Part shown: piece by piece, positions 9,662 to 17,096 of the stretch
Layout of the letters: each line of letters opens with the position of its first letter
Numbering within the stretch: the first letter of the stretch is position 1
Assembly: GCF_001544535.1 (NCBI RefSeq)
Contig: NZ_FCON02000041.1
Location: 1-60,911, forward strand
Length of the DNA: 60,911 bases
Direction of reading: 5' to 3'
DNA from: Caballeronia choica
GTDB lineage: Bacteria > Pseudomonadota > Gammaproteobacteria > Burkholderiales > Burkholderiaceae
The notes under the pieces: model-generated
Told to the model about the DNA's origin: nothing
The model's input: the letters and a program-made list of their open reading frames with translations, nothing else
Database searches by the model: none
Position numbers and translations under genes: made by a program

Positions 9662-10189
9662 TCAGCCCGCCAGGTTGAAAACGGAATTGGGTCCTTTGGG
9701 CACGACGCGCGCGGCTTCGACGCCCGCACTCTCGGTGCGCCGGTCGCGCAGCACCGCCGACGAGCCTTCGCGCGCACGCTGCTGGTCGACGAGATCCTTG
9801 AGCGACACCGAATCGAGATACTCGACCATCTTCTGGTTGAGCGTCGCCCAGAGTTCGTGGGTCATGCAGTGGCCGTCGTGCTGCTTCGTGCCTTCGCATG
9901 TGCCCTTGCCGCCGCACTGGGTGGCGTCGATCGGTTCGTCGACCGCGATGATGATGTCCGCGACCGTGACGTTCTCCGCGCGGCGCGCGAGGTTGTAACC
10001 GCCGCCCGGCCCGCGGACCGATTCGACGATTTCATGCCGCCGCAGCTTGCCGAACAGCTGTTCGAGGTAGGAAAGCGAGATGCGCTGGCGCTGGCTGATG
10101 CCGGCCAGCGTCACCGGGCCCTGCTCCTGGCGCAATGCCAGGTCGATCATCGCCGTGACGGCGAAACGGCCTTTCGTGGTGAGTCTCAT
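9662..10189 (-). CDS. iscR: Fe-S-sensing Rrf2 regulator IscR
   Basis: An Rrf2-family winged-helix repressor that binds a [2Fe-2S] cluster and controls the isc operon. The N-terminal winged helix is MRLTTKGRFAVTAMIDLALR, with the recognition region ISQRQRISLSYLEQLFGKL. The cluster-ligand segment has three cysteines and a histidine (CGGKGTC, then HDGHCMTH). At 175 residues it is slightly longer than E. coli IscR. It is the first gene of the operon, and two type-1-like IscR sites overlap its promoter, so negative autoregulation is expected. Confidence 0.97.
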   Translation of the reverse strand: MRLTTKGRFAVTAMIDLALRQEQGPVTLAGISQRQRISLSYLEQLFGKLRRHEIVESVRGPGGGYNLARRAENVTVADIIIAVDEPIDATQCGGKGTCEGTKQHDGHCMTHELWATLNQKMVEYLDSVSLKDLVDQQRAREGSSAVLRDRRTESAGVEAARVVPKGPNSVFNLAG

Positions 10190-10207
10190 ATTTGGGGGCT
10201 ACCGCTA

Positions 10208-10232
10208 ATACTTGAGGATTTTCGTCCAGTAT
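10208..10232 (-). promoter_or_regulatory. IscR type-1-like site, proximal
   Basis: The minus-strand 25-mer begins ATACTGGACGAAAA and ends CAAGTAT, matching about 21 of 25 positions of the type 1 consensus. It overlaps the -10 box and is centred 27 bp downstream of the distal site, so two dimers could sit side by side over the promoter. Confidence 0.75.
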
Positions 10233-10255
10233 AAATAGCCTACGCTTTTAGTCAA
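10228..10255 (-). promoter_or_regulatory. isc operon promoter (minus strand)
   Basis: On the minus strand TTGACT (complement of 10250-10255) and TATACT (complement of 10228-10233) are 16 bp apart. The expected start lies about 30 nt before the iscR ATG. Both hexamers fall within the two IscR sites. Confidence 0.8.
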
Positions 10256-10259
10256 GTAT
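10235..10259 (-). promoter_or_regulatory. IscR type-1-like site, distal
   Basis: The minus-strand 25-mer begins ATACTTGACTAAAA and ends GGCTAT. It matches about 22 of 25 positions of the E. coli type 1 consensus (ATASYYGACT, a central R-W3-Y stretch, then AGTCRRSTAT). It covers the -35 box. Confidence 0.8.
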
Positions 10260-10319
10260 CCCGCCCGAAAAAATCTATAGGAATTTACTTAAAGGCGGTC
10301 GATGCCGCGCTCTAGTCGT

Positions 10320-10802
10320 TTAGACGACCAGTTGCGCGCGCAGCGCGTTGAGCAGGCCTTCGCAGGCGTCTTCGCACTGGTCGAGAACGCGCTCGAAACC
10401 TTCGTCGCCGCCGAAATAAGGGTCGACCACCACGCGGCTGTCGTCGCGGGTGGCGAATTCCATCAGCAGACGAATCTTGTCGCGGTGCTCCGGCGGGCAG
10501 CTTTGGGCGAGCGCGGCGGCGTTGGCATCGTCCATCGCGATCAGCAAGTCGAAGCGGGCGAAGTCGTCGGGGGCGATCTGCCGGCCGCGCAACGCCGAAA
10601 GATCGTAGCCTCGGCGCTTGGCCGCACGCTGGGCGCGTTCGTCGGGCGCCTGGTCGATGTGCCAGTCGCCGGTGCCGGCGGAGTCGACGACGATGCGATC
10701 CGCGAGTTTCGCCTGCGCCACCTGATGCAGCATCACGGCCTCCGCGCTCGGCGAGCGGCAGATATTGCCCAGACACACGAAGCAGACGGCGATCGAATTC
10801 AT
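10320..10802 (-). CDS. Low-molecular-weight protein-tyrosine phosphatase
   Basis: A 160-residue cytoplasmic phosphatase of the arsenate-reductase/LMW-PTP fold. The P-loop C-x5-R-S is residues 10-17 (CLGNICRSP), and the catalytic aspartate motif is VVDPYFGG. In bacteria these enzymes often oppose tyrosine kinases of polysaccharide export; no such kinase is nearby. The start at 10802 gives MNSIAVCFVCLGN; the longer frame to 11021 adds arginine-rich sequence. It lies upstream of iscR in the same direction, but the isc promoter lies between them. Confidence 0.92.
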   Translation of the reverse strand: MNSIAVCFVCLGNICRSPSAEAVMLHQVAQAKLADRIVVDSAGTGDWHIDQAPDERAQRAAKRRGYDLSALRGRQIAPDDFARFDLLIAMDDANAAALAQSCPPEHRDKIRLLMEFATRDDSRVVVDPYFGGDEGFERVLDQCEDACEGLLNALRAQLVV

Positions 10803-10938
10803 CGTTTGGGAGTGAGACTGCACGGGATTAAGGAGGAGATTGCGCCGGCCGCGCGCGGACGAGGCCGGCCGCAGCTTCGATTGCCGCGAATTATACAAAG
10901 GCGCGGAAAAAAGCGCCCGATTCGGATCCCAGCACGAT

Positions 10939-11181
10939 TCAAAGCACGCGCGGCGCGGGAGCCGTCTCGCTCGGCATGGCCGTTGCGGGATTCCAGCCGG
11001 CCTCGGGTTCAACGTAGCCAAACGAAACCGCGCGCGCGAGCTCGGCGCTGACGTTCGCCGCGCTCATCAGTTGACGCGGTGCGGCTTCCGGCTGAGTGAC
11101 ACTCAAGGCGTGAAGGTACGAGGCAAGGGCGATCGGGATCAGGATCGCGACGGGCCAGTAGGTCGATATTGTCTTTTTCAT
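10939..11181 (-). CDS. Small hypothetical protein with N-terminal hydrophobic segment
   Basis: About 80 residues from ATG 11181, preceded on the minus strand by a GGAAG-type ribosome site. The N-terminus (MKKTISTYWPVAILIPIALASYLHALSVT) has two lysines and a hydrophobic stretch, a signal anchor or signal peptide. The remainder (ELARAVSFGYVEPEAGWNPAT) is not recognised. It lies upstream of the phosphatase on the same strand; the 136-bp gap leaves co-transcription uncertain. Confidence 0.6.
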   Translation of the reverse strand: MKKTISTYWPVAILIPIALASYLHALSVTQPEAAPRQLMSAANVSAELARAVSFGYVEPEAGWNPATAMPSETAPAPRVL

Positions 11182-11434
11182 GGTCAACTCTGCTTCCAGG
11201 TCGCGTGGGCAACAAGCCCACTTGTCGACGCTTCGAAGTCTACGGGTTTGCCCTTGCCTCAAAAAGACGTCTGAAAGCAAATGTTTGTTGCATTGGGGAC
11301 AACAAACCGTTGCACCAAGGGCGATCGAGGATAATCCTGCGTCTGCCCGTCATAAAGCCTTACAAAGTTTTCGAGACACTTGCGGCGTGCAGGTGTCTTA
11401 TTCAGTAATCGATCAACGGGTTTTCCAGTCAATC

Positions 11435-12013
11435 ATGAAATTCGCAGTCGCAGGTTTCGTTGTCGCGTCGTCGGCGCTTCTCGCCGGGTGCGCGGTCTAC
11501 CCGGACGGCACGCCCGCTTATGGCGGCGGTTATCCGGCAGCAGGATACGACCCCGGGTATGACCCCTACGGTTACGGTGGCCCGGTCGTGCAATCGGGCG
11601 TCTATGTCGGAGGCGGAAGCTATTACGGCGGTCCGGCGTACTACGGCGGTCCGCCTCCGCGCAGGTACTGGGACGACGGCCCGGGATACCGGCACCCTTC
11701 TCAAGGCGGCTGGCAAGGTCAGGGCCGGCCTCCTGGCGACAACGGCCACGGCGGCAATCACGGCGGACCGCCGCCGGGACAGCAGGCCGGTGGCGGCAAT
11801 CATGGCGGACCGCCGCCTGGACAACAGGCGGGCGGTGGGAGCGGCGGCAATCATGGCGGGCCCGGCGGATCGCAGGCGGGTGGCGGACGGCCGCCGCCGG
11901 TTGCGGTCGGCGGGCCTGCGCCGAGCCGCCCGACGGTGCAGCCGCCTTCCAATCAAGGTAACGGTGGACACGGTTCGCAACGCTGGCCGGGCGGCCAGCC
12001 CACCGGCGGTTGA
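11435..12013 (+). CDS. Gly/Pro-rich lipoprotein
   Basis: About 192 residues from ATG 11435. The signal peptide ends in a lipobox LAGC with the acylated cysteine at residue 19, so it is probably a membrane lipoprotein. The mature part is low-complexity: Tyr/Gly-rich (YGGGYPAAGYDPGYDPYGYG), then tandem units of the type NHGGPPPGQQAGGG. No enzymatic motif is seen. The longer frame from 11180 is rejected because the lipoprotein signal would be internal. A strong terminator follows at 12089-12124. Confidence 0.8.
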   Translation: MKFAVAGFVVASSALLAGCAVYPDGTPAYGGGYPAAGYDPGYDPYGYGGPVVQSGVYVGGGSYYGGPAYYGGPPPRRYWDDGPGYRHPSQGGWQGQGRPPGDNGHGGNHGGPPPGQQAGGGNHGGPPPGQQAGGGSGGNHGGPGGSQAGGGRPPPVAVGGPAPSRPTVQPPSNQGNGGHGSQRWPGGQPTGG

Positions 12014-12088
12014 GCGGATATTGCTCGAGGCGAGGTCGTTTGTCTCGCGCTGCGTCGTTCAGTCGAGCAATGAGTGGGGGAAGCGATA

Positions 12089-12124
12089 AAAAGGCCGCTC
12101 CGGCGTCAGTCGGAGCGGCCTTTT
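12089..12124 (+). terminator. Rho-independent terminator after Gly/Pro-rich lipoprotein
   Basis: A 14-bp perfect stem, AAAAGGCCGCTCCG (12089-12102) and CGGAGCGGCCTTTT (12111-12124), with an 8-nt loop. Confidence 0.85.
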
Positions 12125-12496
12125 GCCTTGGGGCAACGCTTAACAAGTACGTGAATTTCGCCGAAGGCTACGTGGCGACAAGGGCTCTCCAAGGGGCCAA
12201 ATGAACCTTATCCGCGTTGCCTTAAACGATTTCTCGTGCCAGGCGGGTCTCGCCAAAATACGACTTTCACGCCTTAGTTTGATGACCGAAAAGCCGATCC
12301 CCGGGCGCATTAAGTCCAGCCGCCTCGGACTCTAGCTTCTCGACTCGTCGCGAAAACGCTCCGAATATCCGCGAAGATCCTCGGTGCGCGGCCATCCAAC
12401 CCAAAAAAGGGACGGAAGCGCCCATCCTTTCGCTTTTTTCACATTACGAGATACAATTGCAGTTCCGCTGTTTGACGCGTCAAGCGATTTCCCACG
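12125..12496. other. Intergenic region upstream of IclR-family regulator
   Basis: About 370 bp without a credible gene. The sequence is less GC-rich than its surroundings and presumably holds the regulator's promoter, but no clear -35/-10 pair or operator was identified. Confidence 0.5.
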
Positions 12497-13294
12497 ATGA
12501 GCGATACGAACCCGGAATCCAAAACGTCCATTCAGGTCATCGAGCGCATGATGCGTCTTCTCGATGCCCTCGCCGCGCATACCGACCCTGTCAGCCTCAA
12601 AGAACTCGCGCACAGCACCGAACTGCATCCGTCGACGGCACACCGCATCCTGAACGACATGGTGCTGTGCCGGCTCGTCGACCGGTCGGACCCGGGCACG
12701 TACCGGCTCGGCATGCGGCTGCTGGAACTCGGCAATCTGGTGAAGGCGCGTCTCTCGGTGCGCGAAGCCGCGATGCCGCCAATGCGCGAACTGCATCGGC
12801 AGACGGGGCAGACGGTGAATCTCTCGGTGCGACAGGGCGACGAGATCGTCTACATCGAGCGCGCCTATTCGGAGCGCTCGGGCATGCAGGTCGTGCGGGC
12901 GATCGGCGGGCGGGCGCCGCTACATCTGACTTCAGTCGGCAAGCTCTTTCTCGCCGCCGACGAGGCCTCGCGCGTGCGCGCCTACGCGATGCGCACGGGA
13001 CTCTCGGGGCATACGCAGAACAGCATCACCGATCTCGGGAAACTCGAGCGCGAACTGACGTTCGTGCGCCAGCAGGCCTGCGCGCGCGATAACGAGGAAC
13101 TGGAACTGGGCGTGCGCTGCATCGCGGCCGGCATCTACGACGATACCGGTCGGCTCGTCGCGGGACTGTCGCTGTCGGCGCCTGCTGACCGCTTGCAGGA
13201 CGCCTGGCTCAAGCAGTTGAGCCATACGGCGCTGGAGATTTCGCACTCGCTGGGTTATCGGGCAGACCAGGGCTCGGATTCGCAGCAGCGCTAG
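12497..13294 (+). CDS. IclR-family transcriptional regulator
   Basis: A 265-residue DNA-binding regulator. The N-terminal winged helix (about residues 10-75) shows IERMMRLLDALAAHTDPVSL and LHPSTAHRILNDM. The C-terminal ligand-binding IclR domain (about 85-255) includes GDEIVYIERAYSERSGMQ and GVRCIAAGIYDDTGRLVAGL. Such proteins commonly control catabolic operons, but no such operon adjoins it, so the target and effector are unknown. It converges with pbpG across a bidirectional terminator. Confidence 0.92.
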   Translation: MSDTNPESKTSIQVIERMMRLLDALAAHTDPVSLKELAHSTELHPSTAHRILNDMVLCRLVDRSDPGTYRLGMRLLELGNLVKARLSVREAAMPPMRELHRQTGQTVNLSVRQGDEIVYIERAYSERSGMQVVRAIGGRAPLHLTSVGKLFLAADEASRVRAYAMRTGLSGHTQNSITDLGKLERELTFVRQQACARDNEELELGVRCIAAGIYDDTGRLVAGLSLSAPADRLQDAWLKQLSHTALEISHSLGYRADQGSDSQQR

Positions 13295-13325
13295 CGTTCA
13301 GGCCCGGCGCTTGGCGCCCATATGG

Positions 13326-13363
13326 AAAAGCCGGATTCATCTTGCGATGAATCCGGCTTTTTT
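13326..13363. terminator. Bidirectional terminator between iclR-like gene and pbpG
   Basis: A 16-bp perfect stem, AAAAGCCGGATTCATC (13326-13341) and GATGAATCCGGCTTTT (13346-13361), with loop TTGC. T and A runs flank it on both sides. Confidence 0.9.
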
Positions 13364-13388
13364 CATGCGTAGCAAGCTAGATCAGGGA

Positions 13389-14585
13389 TCAGGCGCCGCC
13401 ACCTGCATCAGCACTGGTAATATGCGGCTCGGTGGCTGTATCGAGGAATGCGCGCAGGCGTCCTGCGTCGGCGAAACGCGAATACTTGCCCGACGAGTCG
13501 AGCAGCACCATCACCACCTGCCGGCCATTGATGTTCGCCTGCATCACGAGACACTCGCCCGCTTCGTTGATGAAGCCGGTCTTCTGCAGGCCAATGTCCC
13601 ACGTCGGGTTGCGGATCAGCGCATTCGTGCTTCGGTAGGCGATGTTGCGCTTGCCCGTGTACACCTCGTAGCTGCTGTCCGTCGAGAACTTGCGGATCAG
13701 CGGATACTGATACGCCGCGTTGACCATCTTGACGAGGTCACGCGCGCTCGACACGTTCAGGCTGGTAAGGCCCGTCGAGTTTTCGAAGTGCGTGTCGGTC
13801 ATGCCGAGCGACTTCGCCTTCGCGTTCATCGCGGCGATGAAGCCCGGGCGCCCGTTCTGGTAATAGCGCGACAAGGCCGCCGCCGCGCGATTCTCCGATG
13901 CCATCAGCGCGATATGCAGCATGTCTTCGCGGTTCAGCACCGAGCCGACCGCCAGACGCGAACCGGTGTACTTCTCGTAGTCGCGATCTTCGTCGGTGAC
14001 CTGGATTTCGTCGGTCAGCGGCTCGCGTGAATCCAGGACGACCATCGCCGTCATCAGCTTCGTGATCGACGCGATCGGCACGACGGCCCGCGAGTTCTTG
14101 TCGAAGAGCGTTTCCTGCGTGTTCTGATCGACGACATACGCGACACTCGAACGCAGCGCGAGGCTGTCCGCTGTCTCATGCAGGCCGAACGCCTGGCCCA
14201 CGCTCGGCGTACGCGGCTGGAACGCGACCGCGTGAACGGCGCTGCGGCGGCTGTGCGGGTCCATCCGGTAGGTCACGCGGCGCTTGCGCGCAGCGCGGGG
14301 CGCATCATCGTCGTCGTCCGCGGCCGCTACTTTCGCGGCTTTGGCCGGCGCGGGCGCCCTGATCGCCTTGACCGGCTTCGCCCTTGGCGCGGCGGCCGCG
14401 GCGGTTTCGGTCGTGCTGGCTTTTTTGGCGGCGGACTTCGACGCCGCGGTGGAGGTCTTTGCGAAGGCTTCGCCGGGCATGGCCGCGAAAGATGTCGCAA
14501 CCGCGATGGATACGGCGACCGACATTGCGGTGCGTAGCGCCACGCCTTGCATCACCTTTAGCGGCGAAAACATTTCGGTTTTCAT
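13389..14585 (-). CDS. pbpG: D-alanyl-D-alanine endopeptidase (PBP7 type)
   Basis: A periplasmic serine peptidase of the S11 family that cuts peptidoglycan cross-links. About 398 residues from ATG 14585. The signal peptide (AMSVAVSIAVATSFAAMPGEAFA) is followed by a basic Ala/Lys-rich spacer (about residues 45-115), then the catalytic domain. The S-x-x-K motif is ASITKLM, the S-x-N motif SENRAAAA, and the K-T-G motif LQKTGFIN. The start is chosen because MKTEMFSPLK precedes the signal sequence directly; the frame is open 12 codons further. The long Ala/Lys spacer is the only unusual part. Confidence 0.92.
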   Translation of the reverse strand: MKTEMFSPLKVMQGVALRTAMSVAVSIAVATSFAAMPGEAFAKTSTAASKSAAKKASTTETAAAAAPRAKPVKAIRAPAPAKAAKVAAADDDDDAPRAARKRRVTYRMDPHSRRSAVHAVAFQPRTPSVGQAFGLHETADSLALRSSVAYVVDQNTQETLFDKNSRAVVPIASITKLMTAMVVLDSREPLTDEIQVTDEDRDYEKYTGSRLAVGSVLNREDMLHIALMASENRAAAALSRYYQNGRPGFIAAMNAKAKSLGMTDTHFENSTGLTSLNVSSARDLVKMVNAAYQYPLIRKFSTDSSYEVYTGKRNIAYRSTNALIRNPTWDIGLQKTGFINEAGECLVMQANINGRQVVMVLLDSSGKYSRFADAGRLRAFLDTATEPHITSADAGGGA

Positions 14586-14763
14586 TAGTGTTCTGTTCTG
14601 GGCGGCGGGAGAGTACCGCAAGTGTAGTAAAGCTGCGAAATTTAAGCAATATTAAGCACTTATGGGCGCTCTTTAAACCGAGTTGTAAGCCTCGATTGTG
14701 AAAAGCCAATAAGGTTCTACATTCGATCGTCAAAAACGATCGGAATCGGAAAACTTTTCGCCG

Positions 14764-14928
14764 ATGACGCATGAGTCGGGCGGGCCCTTCCATGCCTATC
14801 GGCAATTAATTCTGCAACTTGAGAGAAATGTCGACTCTGTGGTGTCCGGAACCGCTCTGCGTGCAATCGTGGTTGACGCAGACCGGCTGGAACGCTTGTC
14901 GCCGAACGGCAACGGGCGTTTCGACTAA
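14764..14928 (+). CDS. Possible small protein (54 aa)
   Basis: ATG 14764 opens 54 codons to TAA 14926-14928, in the otherwise empty 390-bp gap between pbpG and the deacetylase-family gene. The translation reads like a folded helical peptide (HAYRQLILQLERNVDSVV, then RAIVVDADRLERLSPNG), is not arginine-rich, and about two thirds of its third codon positions are G or C. No strong ribosome site is seen, and a 7-bp hairpin (14724-14742) lies just upstream. The rest of the gap (14586-14763) shows nothing else. The family is not recognised. Confidence 0.4.
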   Translation: MTHESGGPFHAYRQLILQLERNVDSVVSGTALRAIVVDADRLERLSPNGNGRFD

Positions 14929-14975
14929 GACCAAATGTTAACGTTCCTGGAACACTTTAGGTTTACGGCCACATC

Positions 14976-15923
14976 CTAAAAAAGCACGCCGGTGGCGTCC
15001 GGCCGCGCAGCGCGACGCGCGCACGCGGAAGCGGCAAGCTGGATCGTCCGCAAATGGACGTCCACCGTGTCGTGAATGTCGCGACCATAGCCGCCGGCCA
15101 TCGTGATCGCGACGGGTAGATTGTGCGCGGCCACGGCTTCAAAGACCAGACGGTCGCGGCGCGCGAGGCCGTCGAAACTCAGCGCGAGACGCCCGAGCCG
15201 ATCTCCTGCGTGCGGGTCGGCGCCCGCCAGGTAAATGACGAGCGCCGGGTCGCAGCGCTCGAACATCTTTTCGAGCGCGAGCGACAAGGCGTCGGCGTAG
15301 GCATCGTCATCGCAGCCGTCGGGCAGCGCGACATCGAGATCGCTCGTTTCCTTCGAGAACGGATAGTTGGACTCGCCGTGCAGCGAGAGCGTAAACACGC
15401 TCGGATCGTCGCGAAAAATCGATGCCGTGCCGTTGCCCTGATGCACGTCGAGATCGACGATCGACACCTGCTCGCGCGCGCCCTTCTCGCGGGCTTCGGC
15501 CTGCATCACGCGGGCGGCGACGGCCGCGTCATTGAAGACGCAGAATCCCGCGCCGTGCGCCGCATACGAATGATGCGTGCCGCCGGCCAGATTGACCGCG
15601 AAGCCTTCGTCGAGCGCGGCGCGGCAGGCGGCGATCGTCGCGCCAACCGAACGACGCGACCGCTCGACCATTTCGCGCGACCACGGAAAGCCGATTTCGC
15701 GCTGCTCGCCCGCATCGAGCGCACCCGTCGCGACCCGTTCGACGTAGCCGGCGCAGTGAACGCGGGTGAGTTCCGCGTCGCTTGCGACAGGCGCTTCGTG
15801 CAGGACGACGTCGCGCAACTCCGATTCCACACGCTCCCGCAGCAAACGGTACTTCTGCATCGGAAATCGGTGGCCGGCGGGAAGCGGCAACACGAAACGG
15901 TCACTATAGAATGCTCTCATCAT
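14976..15923 (-). CDS. Histone deacetylase-family (AcuC/AphA-like) hydrolase
   Basis: About 315 residues from ATG 15923, a zinc-dependent amidohydrolase of the arginase/deacetylase fold. Family features are GGTHHSYAAHGAGFCVFND (active-site histidines), VDLDVHQGNGT (zinc ligands Asp and His), LAGADPHAGDRLG (third zinc ligand Asp) and TMAGGYG. The fuller frame to 16085 is rejected because the extra N-terminus has no family similarity. Bacterial members act on acetylated polyamines, acetoin-related substrates or acetyl-lysine; the substrate cannot be told from sequence. Confidence 0.88.
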   Translation of the reverse strand: MMRAFYSDRFVLPLPAGHRFPMQKYRLLRERVESELRDVVLHEAPVASDAELTRVHCAGYVERVATGALDAGEQREIGFPWSREMVERSRRSVGATIAACRAALDEGFAVNLAGGTHHSYAAHGAGFCVFNDAAVAARVMQAEAREKGAREQVSIVDLDVHQGNGTASIFRDDPSVFTLSLHGESNYPFSKETSDLDVALPDGCDDDAYADALSLALEKMFERCDPALVIYLAGADPHAGDRLGRLALSFDGLARRDRLVFEAVAAHNLPVAITMAGGYGRDIHDTVDVHLRTIQLAASACARRAARPDATGVLF

Positions 15924-16071
15924 TGCCTGCGGATGTTCTCCAGACGCCGATCGTAGCATCGGAATCGTCCTGTATGCCTTGTCCCGTCTTGGTGCATCAG
16001 GGTTTTCCCCGAGCATTCCACCGCCTCGGCCAGCGCGGGTAAGCCTTTGTTTAAGAAAATAAATTAACCAC

Positions 16072-16088
16072 TTTGTGCACCGCACAAA
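16072..16088. promoter_or_regulatory. Perfect palindrome upstream of phaP promoter
   Basis: TTTGTGC (16072-16078), a 3-nt spacer and GCACAAA (16082-16088). It ends 6 bp before the -35 box of the phasin promoter. It is a candidate operator, plausibly for the PHA-responsive repressor PhaR; the assignment is inference. Confidence 0.6.
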
Positions 16089-16094
16089 AAGCGC

Positions 16095-16122
16095 TTGACA
16101 TGACTAGGAATATGACTAAAAT
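16095..16122 (+). promoter_or_regulatory. phaP promoter
   Basis: A perfect TTGACA (16095-16100) and TAAAAT (16117-16122) are spaced by 16 bp. The leader of about 110 nt contains a hairpin at 16164-16185 (GGTAGCCGG with CCGGCTGCC). Confidence 0.75.
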
Positions 16123-16237
16123 GAGCTTCATGTTGCGACGCACCAATCGTTGTTGCTTCATCCGGTAGCCGGACTTCCGGCTGCCGTCACCAAAACCACG
16201 ACCCGCTCGATGCTGGGTCGATTTTCAGGAGTGTGAT

Positions 16238-16813
16238 ATGACCCTGTTGACCCCCGAACAAGTCGCCGCCGCACAAAAAGCTCAATTCGACACGCTCTTC
16301 GGCCTGACGAACAAGGCATTCGAAGGCATCGAAAAGCTGGTTGAACTGAACCTGCAAGTCGTGAAGTCGACGCTCGCAGAAAGCCAGGAAAACACGCAAC
16401 GCGCATTGTCGGTGAAGGACGCGCAGGAACTGCTGGCGCTGCAAGCCAGCCTGACCCAGCCGGTCGCGGAAAAGGTCCTGTCGTATGGCCGTCACCTGTA
16501 TGAAATCGCATCGGCCACGCAAGCTGAATTCGCCCGCGTTGCTGAAGCTCAGTACGAAGAGCAAAACCGCAAGGTGCAGACGCTCGTCGACAACGTCGCG
16601 AAGAACGCACCGGCAGGCTCGGAAACGGCTGTCGCCGTGATGAAGTCGGCGATCACCGCTGCCAACACCACGTACGAAACGGTTCACAAGGCAACGAAGC
16701 AAGCTGTCGAAATCGCTGAAAGCAACTTCAACGCAGCCGCTACGGCCGCCACGAAGGCCGCTACGCAAGCGACCGAACAAGCTACGCGCACCGCCAAGAA
16801 GTCGGTTGCCTAA
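16238..16813 (+). CDS. phaP: Phasin, PHA granule-associated protein
   Basis: A 191-residue phasin_2-family protein that coats polyhydroxyalkanoate granules and controls their size and number. It starts [20 protein letters not shown] and contains [20 protein letters not shown], the family signature. It is almost wholly helical and ends in an Ala/Thr/Lys-rich tail ([17 protein letters not shown]). A ribosome site (AGGAG) precedes the ATG. The strong promoter with palindrome upstream fits a highly expressed, PHA-responsive gene. phaC/phaR are not in the window. Confidence 0.95.
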   Translation: MTLLTPEQVAAAQKAQFDTLFGLTNKAFEGIEKLVELNLQVVKSTLAESQENTQRALSVKDAQELLALQASLTQPVAEKVLSYGRHLYEIASATQAEFARVAEAQYEEQNRKVQTLVDNVAKNAPAGSETAVAVMKSAITAANTTYETVHKATKQAVEIAESNFNAAATAATKAATQATEQATRTAKKSVA

Positions 16814-16907
16814 GCTTTTTGCCTGATCGAAGGTCGGCTGGCTAGGTCAGCGGCCGATCGGCAGAACCGGTTTCGGCCGGGATGTCGTTCAGTCAGGCAG
16901 GTTTGAA

Positions 16908-16945
16908 AAAAACGCCGCGCTCTATTCGAGCGCGGCGTTTTTGTT
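16908..16945 (+). terminator. Rho-independent terminator after phaP
   Basis: A 15-bp perfect stem, AAAAACGCCGCGCTC (16908-16922) and GAGCGCGGCGTTTTT (16928-16942), followed by GTTT. Confidence 0.85.
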
Positions 16946-17036
16946 TGCGCGAACGGAATCTGGATGCGGCAACCGTGACGGTCCGCGAGGCCTGGCTGAA
17001 CAGCGTCGACGCGCACGACATGCCACGCCACGCTCG

Positions 17037-17071
17037 AAAAAAAGCGGCGCCCCAAAAGGTGCGCCGCTTTT
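17037..17071 (-). terminator. Terminator after lpdA (pdh operon end)
   Basis: An 11-bp stem, AAAAGCGGCGC (17040-17050) and GCGCCGCTTTT (17061-17071), with a 10-nt loop. On the minus strand a run of seven T (complement of 17037-17043) forms the end of the stem and its tail. Confidence 0.8.
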
Positions 17072-17096
17072 GCTTCGTACCGCCCGATGCCGCGAC

